Origin: Halalkalibaculum roseum
GTDB lineage: Bacteria; Bacteroidota; Rhodothermia; Balneolales; Balneolaceae
Length of the DNA: 64,000 nt
Assembly: GCF_011059145.1 (NCBI RefSeq)
Contig: NZ_JAALLT010000003.1
Span: 62,001 to 126,000 of the forward strand
Direction of reading: 5' to 3'
The notes under the pieces are model-generated. The model ran no database searches. It saw nothing but the letters and a program-made list of their open reading frames with translations, and was not told the DNA's origin. The first letter of the stretch is position 1; every line of letters starts with the position of its first letter. A program made the position numbers and the translations under genes. Positions 57,678 to 64,000 of this stretch are shown piece by piece.

Positions 57678-59191
57678 TGGCCAATACGCTAAATACCTCC
57701 TTTAAACGGGCTCAGTTCGATTTTTCTTCCGTACTTGGCATTTTGGGTGCCTTTATCTTTTTTCTGGGATTTGCCCTGATCTCTCCTTTAATCATTGCTC
57801 TTATTTACGGGGAGGCTATCTGGAATACCTTCTTATATTCAGCAGCCATCGCCTTTGTGGTTGGCGGGGCTCTATACTACTTCTTTAAAACCGATCGCGA
57901 GTTGCGGATTCGAGAAGGGTTTTTAGTTGTCAGTTTAACCTGGCTCTTCCTTTCGTTGGTTGGTGCCCTGCCCTTTGTCATTTCCGGGATATTACCCAGT
58001 TACACCGATGCCGTATTTGAGACCATGAGCGGACTAACTACTACCGGTGCCACCATCATGGGTGGGACGACGAGTGATGGATTTCATAACCCTCAAATCG
58101 AGACCCTGCCCAAAAGCATTCTCTTTTGGAGATCGCTGGCACACTGGCTGGGCGGAATGGGAATCATTGTACTATCGCTTGCCATTCTTCCGCTATTGGG
58201 CGTGGGTGGCATGCAGCTATTCCAGGCCGAGTCGCCCGGCCCTACCGCGGATAAACTGACTCCACGAGTTCAGGAGACAGCCAAGTTGCTCTGGGGTATT
58301 TACGTGGCCTTTACTGCTACAGAATTTCTGCTACTCTGGTTGCACCCTTCAATGGACTGGTTTGATTCGATAAACCATGCTTTCGCTACACTTGCAACCG
58401 GAGGGTTCTCAACCAAGAACAGCAGTATAGCGGCCTTCGATTCAGTGTATGTAGATGTAATCATAATCATATTCATGTTTTTGGCCGGTATTAACTTTGC
58501 CATGCACTTCCGACTGCTCAAGGGCGATGCGGAATCATTTTTCAATAACCGGGAAACACGCTTTTATTCCCTGATTACACTTGTTTCTATCATTGTAATT
58601 ACTTTATCGCTGTGGTTTTTTGACGGGTACTCCATCGGCAGTGCCCTTCGATATGGTGCTTTTCAGGCTGTCGCCATTATAACCACTACCGGTTTCGGTA
58701 CAGATAACTACGAGGTGTGGTACTCATTTGGGGCCTTTTTTCTCTTCCTCCTATTCTTTACCGGCGGATGTGCCGGTTCGACGGGCGGCGGACCTAAAAT
58801 GATCCGTTGGATGATCATCATCAGAAATTCTTATAGGGAGGTGAAACAGATCGTACATCCCAAAGCTATCCTGCCTATTCGCATCGGGGAGAAAACAGTA
58901 GATCCGAATATTCAGCGTACCGTACTCAGCTTTTTTATGCTGTACATATTTGTATTTGGGCTCGGTGCATTAATAATGGCATCGATGGGTTATGGTATGG
59001 ATTCGGCTATAGGCGCCAGTATTGCCTGCCTTGGAAATATTGGTCCCGGTTGGGGAGAATTTGGACCCACCGACAACTTTGCCCAGATACCATATGTTGG
59101 AAAATGGGTTTTGATACTATTGATGATGATCGGCCGACTTGAAATATTCACCGTACTTCTGCTCTTCACCCCTACCTTCTGGAAACAATAG
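57677..59191 (+). CDS. trkH: TrkH potassium transporter
   Basis: The 504-residue membrane protein has the four pore-loop repeats of the TrkH/KtrB family: SGLTTTGATIM, LATGGFSTKN, ITTTGFGTDN and CLGNIGPGWGEF, with about 10 transmembrane segments. It carries K+ into the cell and works with TrkA, encoded immediately upstream. TTTGFGTDN shows the Gly selectivity-filter pattern. The gene is followed by a 116-base gap to an orphan four-helix-bundle gene. Confidence 0.95.
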   Translation: MANTLNTSFKRAQFDFSSVLGILGAFIFFLGFALISPLIIALIYGEAIWNTFLYSAAIAFVVGGALYYFFKTDRELRIREGFLVVSLTWLFLSLVGALPFVISGILPSYTDAVFETMSGLTTTGATIMGGTTSDGFHNPQIETLPKSILFWRSLAHWLGGMGIIVLSLAILPLLGVGGMQLFQAESPGPTADKLTPRVQETAKLLWGIYVAFTATEFLLLWLHPSMDWFDSINHAFATLATGGFSTKNSSIAAFDSVYVDVIIIIFMFLAGINFAMHFRLLKGDAESFFNNRETRFYSLITLVSIIVITLSLWFFDGYSIGSALRYGAFQAVAIITTTGFGTDNYEVWYSFGAFFLFLLFFTGGCAGSTGGGPKMIRWMIIIRNSYREVKQIVHPKAILPIRIGEKTVDPNIQRTVLSFFMLYIFVFGLGALIMASMGYGMDSAIGASIACLGNIGPGWGEFGPTDNFAQIPYVGKWVLILLMMIGRLEIFTVLLLFTPTFWKQ

Positions 59192-59211
59192 AATAATTGT
59201 AGAATTATTGA

Positions 59212-59229
59212 GTTGGTGTGTTGGTGAAT
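59212..59229 (+). repeat. Left arm of an inverted repeat
   Basis: The sequence at 59212-59229 is made of two units of GTTGGTG. It matches the reverse complement of part of the right arm (59703-59730) with 2 mismatches in 19 bases. The pair flanks the four-helix-bundle gene. Confidence 0.7.
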
Positions 59230-59307
59230 ATTTAGCTTGAATTCTGTAAGGAAAGTTCAACTTAACAGTCATATTAATAAAGTATATATAAACTTTAGTT
59301 TGTTAAT

Positions 59308-59676
59308 GTGAATAATAGTAAATCTAATTTTGCTGATGTGTTTAGAGACAGAACCAAGGCATTTGCTATTTCTGTAATCAAAATTTGTAGAGAGCTACCG
59401 AGGTCAAGAGAATTCAACATAATCAGCTATCAACTACTACGCTCATCTACTTCCGTAGCTTCCAATTATCGAGCTGCTTGCAGAGCACGTTCAACTAAAG
59501 AATTTTATGCCAAACTCTGCATTGTAGTAGAAGAAGCTGATGAATGTATCTTCTGGTTGGAGCTTCTTATGGAGTTAGAGGGGAACAAAAATGGGATTAA
59601 GATATTGATGCAAGAGGGGAAAGAAATATTGTATATCTCAGCAAAATCCAAGAAAACAACCGGCGGATCTCTTTAG
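59308..59676 (+). CDS. Four-helix-bundle protein (23S rRNA IVP-like)
   Basis: The 122-residue protein matches the family of four-helix-bundle proteins first seen in 23S rRNA intervening sequences (ADVFRDRTKAFAISVIKICRELP, SSTSVASNYRAACRARSTKEFYAKLCIVVEEADE, FWLELL). The start is GTG at 59308; an ATG two bases earlier opens a stop. Many Bacteroidota have such genes scattered as orphans outside rRNA, and this one lies between tRNA-free intergenic regions, not in an rRNA operon. The flanks carry an inverted repeat. Function is unknown; it could be part of a mobile or RNA-linked element. Confidence 0.85.
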   Translation: MNNSKSNFADVFRDRTKAFAISVIKICRELPRSREFNIISYQLLRSSTSVASNYRAACRARSTKEFYAKLCIVVEEADECIFWLELLMELEGNKNGIKILMQEGKEILYISAKSKKTTGGSL

Positions 59677-59702
59677 ACAAGATAGGATTACATTACTTTT
59701 CT

Positions 59703-59730
59703 AATTCACCAACTCACCAATTCACCAACT
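59703..59730 (-). repeat. Right arm of an inverted repeat
   Basis: Positions 59703-59730 hold three tandem copies of a CACCAA-type unit with AATT and ACT joins. The reverse complement matches the left arm at 59212-59229. The arm directly abuts the end of the RND gene (stop at 59729). Confidence 0.7.
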
Positions 59731-62230
59731 AAAACCGTATCCACTTTTTGTCTTCGAGCAGCTGTATAAGAGCGGGTAAGAAGGTGAGTGCAGCTACCAA
59801 AGTCATACCAATTCCAATTACGGCCATTTCACCAAGTGACTGCAAGCCTGGATGGTTGGTAAATAGCAGTCCCGAGAATCCAAGCATGGTGGTAAGAGAA
59901 CCGATTGTAACATGCTGACCGGTACTGGAAAGCACGCTCCACATGCTATTCTCTCCTTCATCGCGATAGCGATGGGCAAGATGAACCCCATTATCCTCCC
60001 CTATGCCCAGAATAGCCGGCAATACAACAAGATTGTAAAAATTGAACATCATCCCGGCCATCATCATAATGCCAAACAACCATAGAAGTCCTACCACCAG
60101 CGGAAGCATGGCAATGAGTGCCCATCGCAGAGACCGGAAAGAAAAATACATCAACAGGAAGACGATAGTAAACGTCGCTCCAACCATATATGGACTCTCA
60201 TTACGCATCAACTCCAGCATTTCAGCTGCAATGATGGAAGTGCTGGCCGCATAGAACGTTTCACCGTTGTCGAGTGTAACCTGCCCGACATCGTGCTTGA
60301 AAGCTATGGACTGCCTTCCGTCTGCCAACCCAACACTCGGATAGACGATAACAAAATTGCCAACCTCTCCATCTTTATTCATGAATTGGTCTTTGAAATA
60401 ATCCGGTATTTCATCCATATCCATGGGTTTCATGGTCTGGGCCGCTCGTCTCAGCTTATCTAACTGAGGATCTTCTTTATTTCGCAAAAAAGGATCATCC
60501 AACAGTTGTCGTATACGGGCAATATCTTCCAATTTCTCTTGGGCTTCATCATCGGATACCGGAAATCGCTCTGGCAAAGCTTCGACATCCCTGATCGTCG
60601 GACTTGTGGTATCAGTTCTCATCTTGTAACGCAGCTTTTCCAATATGCCCATGACCTGTTGCTGGTTATCGGCCAATATGTAGGCAGGATTTCTCTTATC
60701 GGAAGTAGTCACCTGGTCAGAAAAATTTCTAAAAGATTCGTACTCCGGATATTCGGGTTCAAGCTCGCCAAAGTCATACTGAAATCTAAGTTGCCCGGAA
60801 TTGAATATAACAAATACTGAAATGAGCAGGCCGACTGCCACAATGCTTCTGGCATAGGGGAATCTATGAAAACGTGTGGTATCTTCTGATTCATCCTCCT
60901 TTTCATTCAGCAGAATCCAGTCAAATTTCTCAAATAGAACCAATAAGGAGGGCATCACAAAAAGCATACAAAATAGAGCCAGGATAATGCCGGTGCCTGC
61001 AATAAACCCAAATTCAGAAAATCCCCTGAATTTCGCCAGAATCAATACAAAGAGTGAAAAAGCAGTAGTCAATCCGCTTACAACGATAGCCGAACCGGTC
61101 TTGTCATAGGTATTATCCATGGCATCCATGATGTTCATACCTGAAGAGCGAAATTCAATATACCGCGCGTAGAAATGGATGCCGTAATCTATTCCCATAC
61201 CGAAGAGAATAACAAAGAGCACGGAGGTCATGGTATTCAGCATTCCGAGTACGCCGTAAGTGATACCAAAGGTCCAGGTGAGACTGATAAATAGAGGTAT
61301 ACCGATAATAAAGAACGGAACCGGCATTCTGATAATATGACTAAAGATACCGTGTTCCAGATCCCTCCTACTTCCATGCCTGTAATGAATATACTTCTTA
61401 AAGAAAAAGTATAAAATGACCAGCAAAATGACACTCGAAATACCTGAGGCAAAACTACTTAAGACATCATCCATCACTGAGTTAATCTCAGAGAGGTGGC
61501 GTTTTAAGCGACCACCAAATCGAACTTCCATCTCTTTATTATAGGTAGTCGGTTGCATCACCGCCAGCAGCGAATCGTACCTGCTAAACATTCGCTCCAG
61601 ATAGGAAAGGTCACTCTTCGAACCGGTAGGATAAAATTTTAACAGCATAACAGTGCTGTCCGGACTAACAGGATATTCGGATGGAATCAGATTCTCGTAA
61701 CTTTCTTCAAATCGAGAGAGATTACTTTCTCCGGCACTATCTTCTTCCTCACCAAAGTCTATATAAAAGGGATTGGCTTCTTCCTTTGCTGCCTGAATTT
61801 CATCTTGCAGATAAGTAGTTATGTCGCTGATTTCATTCGGTGTGGCAAAATAAAGTGCGTTATTTTGCAATACCTCCGTTTCTTTCCGGAACTCAGCCCG
61901 TTCAAAAAAAGGTGCGTTTCTTGTCGAATCGTATAGAGCCAGGCTTTGCTCGACCAGATCTTCGGCAAAACGCCGGTTATCCTCAAAACTGGGTGACTTT
62001 ATAGCCACCTCCATCGCGGTTTCCCCTCCTACTGTTTCCTGAAGTTTTTCAAGTGCGATTACATGTTCGTTCTTCTTGGGCAGCAGGTTGGCAAGATCTG
62101 TATCTACTTTCAGTTGTAGGGCAAAATAGCCTGCAACAAAAGCGGAAGCCACCGAAACTGCCAGCACCAAAATAGGATGGCGATAGTTTAATTTTACAAG
62201 CGGTCGCAGAAACTGAAGAATCTTCTCCAT
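59729..62230 (-). CDS. MMPL/RND-superfamily exporter
   Basis: The 833-residue protein has the RND layout in two halves: a first transmembrane segment (about 20-40), a large periplasmic loop and five clustered segments, then the same again. The conserved motifs GMGIDYGIHFYARY and GIGEDNGVHLAHRYRDE sit in the two halves. It matches the MMPL-type putative exporters, some of which (HpnN-like) move hopanoids or other lipids to the outer membrane. It lacks an adaptor gene. Its stop lies in the repeat that follows the four-helix-bundle gene. A lipid or glycolipid cargo would fit the neighbours (DUF3047 and GT4) but is not shown. Confidence 0.9.
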   Translation of the reverse strand: MEKILQFLRPLVKLNYRHPILVLAVSVASAFVAGYFALQLKVDTDLANLLPKKNEHVIALEKLQETVGGETAMEVAIKSPSFEDNRRFAEDLVEQSLALYDSTRNAPFFERAEFRKETEVLQNNALYFATPNEISDITTYLQDEIQAAKEEANPFYIDFGEEEDSAGESNLSRFEESYENLIPSEYPVSPDSTVMLLKFYPTGSKSDLSYLERMFSRYDSLLAVMQPTTYNKEMEVRFGGRLKRHLSEINSVMDDVLSSFASGISSVILLVILYFFFKKYIHYRHGSRRDLEHGIFSHIIRMPVPFFIIGIPLFISLTWTFGITYGVLGMLNTMTSVLFVILFGMGIDYGIHFYARYIEFRSSGMNIMDAMDNTYDKTGSAIVVSGLTTAFSLFVLILAKFRGFSEFGFIAGTGIILALFCMLFVMPSLLVLFEKFDWILLNEKEDESEDTTRFHRFPYARSIVAVGLLISVFVIFNSGQLRFQYDFGELEPEYPEYESFRNFSDQVTTSDKRNPAYILADNQQQVMGILEKLRYKMRTDTTSPTIRDVEALPERFPVSDDEAQEKLEDIARIRQLLDDPFLRNKEDPQLDKLRRAAQTMKPMDMDEIPDYFKDQFMNKDGEVGNFVIVYPSVGLADGRQSIAFKHDVGQVTLDNGETFYAASTSIIAAEMLELMRNESPYMVGATFTIVFLLMYFSFRSLRWALIAMLPLVVGLLWLFGIMMMAGMMFNFYNLVVLPAILGIGEDNGVHLAHRYRDEGENSMWSVLSSTGQHVTIGSLTTMLGFSGLLFTNHPGLQSLGEMAVIGIGMTLVAALTFLPALIQLLEDKKWIRF

Positions 62231-62334
62231 TTAATTAGTCAGTAGAATGTTTCTTGCAAATAATGGGCAGAAGTTACATATAATTAAGGTAATTATTGAG
62301 CCTCCAAAATCGGAAGGGCTAATTAGAAAATTTA

Positions 62335-63111
62335 TCATGGCGATTTCAGCATGATATCATCATAATCAGCCTTGACAAAACTTCCCGTGCTGTCACCGTC
62401 ACTTAATATCAATATAGCTAATGGTGTCCTCGGTGGATCATCTCCAAATAATCTCCGATAATCCTCAACAATATTTCTTTCAAATTTAATCCATTTTCCG
62501 GTATTCTCACTTCCCGATTCAACGACTACGATTTGCTGATTGCCGAATAGTTTGGATGTCCGTGTACCTTCTTTCAGCGTAGTACTCCAAGTGTAGCGTA
62601 TGGATTTAGGTACTTTTTTAAAGAGTGCCACTCTTCCAAAATCAAATACGACATAAACACTGGCTACCACATCATTTCGGTCACTGGAGTCCTCATTTCC
62701 ATTATTGGGTAACGAATAAGCCCTGACTTTCCACGATAGAATAGGTGTTTTATATATATCAATACCGTAAATATTTTCTTTCTTCTTATTAATTAGCGGA
62801 TAGTTGATATGTTTGGCTGAGGTACCTTCGTACCGCAAAAATTTATTAGAGTCTTCACTTAGTATCCGGTAATTATAATCCTCAACCACTTTAGGATCAT
62901 GGTTTTTTAGTGTCTTATTTCCATTACGGTCATACCACCCGATTGGAAACTGTCCTACCGAATCTTCCTGAAAATCTTCAAGCAGGATGATGCCTTCATC
63001 AATCCTCTCCGGTCCGTTCTGTGCCAAAACAGGCAGACTGAATAGCCCAAGAAGCGCTCCTGCGCAAAACAGCGTAATCAAGAATTGAAAATATCGTAAC
63101 CGTTTTATCAT
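62335..63111 (-). CDS. DUF3047 exported protein
   Basis: The 258-residue protein has a signal peptide (LITLFCAGALLGLFSLPVLAQ) and a DUF3047 beta-sandwich (EDFQEDSVGQFPIGWYDRNG, ILSWKVRAYSLPNNGNEDSSDRNDVVASVYVVF, ...ADYDDIMLKSP). The domain resembles carbohydrate-binding or glycan-processing jelly rolls, but the family has no known role. It is probably periplasmic. It lies between an RND exporter (104 bases away) and a glycosyltransferase (65 bases away), all on the minus strand. Confidence 0.82.
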   Translation of the reverse strand: MIKRLRYFQFLITLFCAGALLGLFSLPVLAQNGPERIDEGIILLEDFQEDSVGQFPIGWYDRNGNKTLKNHDPKVVEDYNYRILSEDSNKFLRYEGTSAKHINYPLINKKKENIYGIDIYKTPILSWKVRAYSLPNNGNEDSSDRNDVVASVYVVFDFGRVALFKKVPKSIRYTWSTTLKEGTRTSKLFGNQQIVVVESGSENTGKWIKFERNIVEDYRRLFGDDPPRTPLAILILSDGDSTGSFVKADYDDIMLKSP

Positions 63112-63176
63112 AAACTGTAGATTATAGTTGTTGTATTTTATTTCAACCGTAAATGCCTAAAAGCCTTATTAATTAG

Positions 63177-64000
63177 CTAACGTTCGGATTGTTTATTTAT
63201 TCGCTTCATATTTTCTAATAATGAATCCGACACATGGTCCCAGGTTGCTTCTCTTAAGATACGCTCCCTTCCTTTCTTCCCCATCTGATTCGCAAGCTCT
63301 TCATTATTTAACAGTTTCAGCAAGGAATCTATAAGCTGCTCAACATTTTTATTTTCAATCAAATATCCCGTTTCACCGTGAATTACGGCATCAGGTATTC
63401 CACCTGTCCTGGAACCTATAACTACTGTTTCACAGGCATTTGCTTCAAGAAATACGATGCCGAATCCCTCGACATCCGGCGGATTATTACCGGCAGGCAT
63501 AACAAATACATCTGCCATACTGTAGTAAGAGGCCATCTTCTCATCAGGGATTCGTCCGAGAAAACGAATATGGTCATTGAGCCCCAAATCAGTTACCAGT
63601 GCCCTAAGGCGACCTTCATCCGGACCGGTACCCCCTATCAGGTAGGTAACATCTTCATTTGATAATACTATTTGCTGCATTGCTTCAACCACCAGGTCCA
63701 GTCCTTTTCTGGGCACCAGCCGGCAAATTGAGAGTATTACTTTTTTATTTCCGATATCTAACTCTTCGGCTAATGTTGCTGTATTTTTTGGCTTGAACAC
63801 CTCAGGATCGGTCCCATTTCCAACAACATAAGTATCTGATTGAGGCACCCCATCATTGTGAAGAAGCGAAGCCGTATAATTACTGACCGGGAAAAAGCCG
63901 TCAATACTTTTAAAAAGTTTTTTTCTAATACTGTGCAGTTTTTCTGATAACCACCCGTTGTCTCCATTGAAAGGACGCAATAGAAGTTCTCTTGCATGTG
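63177..64000 (-). CDS. GT4-family glycosyltransferase, truncated by window edge
   Basis: The window holds the C-terminal 274 codons; the reading frame is open to the last base, so the N-terminal domain lies beyond the window. The sequence is GT-B/GT4 type: SICRLVPRKGLDLVVEAM, GGTGPDEGRLRALV, FLGRIPDEKMASYYSMADVFVMP, and the donor-binding GFGIVFLEANACE. It transfers a sugar from a nucleotide donor to a lipid or glycan acceptor, at the inner membrane. The stop codon is at 63177-63179. Start is not visible; an internal TTG at 63980 is not the start. Confidence 0.9.
   Translation of the reverse strand, partial: HARELLLRPFNGDNGWLSEKLHSIRKKLFKSIDGFFPVSNYTASLLHNDGVPQSDTYVVGNGTDPEVFKPKNTATLAEELDIGNKKVILSICRLVPRKGLDLVVEAMQQIVLSNEDVTYLIGGTGPDEGRLRALVTDLGLNDHIRFLGRIPDEKMASYYSMADVFVMPAGNNPPDVEGFGIVFLEANACETVVIGSRTGGIPDAVIHGETGYLIENKNVEQLIDSLLKLLNNEELANQMGKKGRERILREATWDHVSDSLLENMKRINKQSER

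Noticed and set aside
1-64000. CRISPR arrays, tRNA or rRNA genes, transposases
   Set aside because: None was seen by eye on either strand; a tRNAscan or CRISPR finder run would settle small cases.

Overview
The window reads as an ordinary chromosomal stretch of a moderate-GC (roughly 43%) member of the Bacteroidota/Rhodothermota/Balneolota assemblage. A Balneolota-like bacterium is the best guess. The support is a set of families: a GWxTD-type protein, BatA/BatD-like genes, a FecI/FecR (DUF4974)/STN-TonB receptor module, a DUF5683 gene behind parB, and many AT-rich starts without strong Shine-Dalgarno sites. Coding density is high and no gene-free stretch exceeds about 300 bases. No tRNA, rRNA, CRISPR array, transposase or phage gene was recognised.

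Layout. 0-12.9 kb: a DUF2914 secreted protein, DNA polymerase I, a SpoIIE-type phosphatase, transketolase, a TPR protein, a LOG-family protein, DUF5683, parB, parA and alanine dehydrogenase. 13-20 kb: a small winged-helix protein, a lone DUF58 protein, an SDR, the queuosine genes queE and queD, two thioredoxin-fold proteins, an alkyltransferase-like DNA repair protein, a DUF2520 protein, an unrecognised acidic protein and a phosphopantetheinyl transferase. 20-33 kb: lysS, a LolC/E-type permease, a lipoprotein M23 peptidase, a BatD-like/BatA pair, a divergent GWxTD protein, mfd and a Sua5-type tRNA modification gene. 33-39.6 kb: an ECF sigma, FecR, STN-TonB receptor and FAS1 lipoprotein locus. 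39.7-43.9 kb: a lipoprotein, an M42 peptidase, a thioesterase and an HD hydrolase.

The most unusual part is 43.9-53.1 kb, especially the minus-strand run from about 53.05 kb down to 45.25 kb. It holds, in order of transcription: a PAS histidine kinase without a receiver; an outer-membrane-factor (TolC-like) protein fused to a GH18-like TIM-barrel domain; a HlyD-type adaptor; a 106-residue receiver-like protein; a response regulator whose phosphoacceptor Asp is replaced by Asn, followed by a five-CxxC zinc-ribbon region (TackOD1-like) and a degenerate GGDEF-like tail; and a processive family-2 glycosyltransferase. Several of these genes overlap or abut. I infer a signal-controlled exopolysaccharide synthesis and export system in which export channel and glycan-processing enzyme are one polypeptide.

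53.3-64 kb: folA/thyA, mgtE, trkA/trkH, an orphan four-helix-bundle (23S-IVP-like) gene between inverted repeats, a large MMPL/RND exporter, a DUF3047 protein and a glycosyltransferase cut by the window edge.
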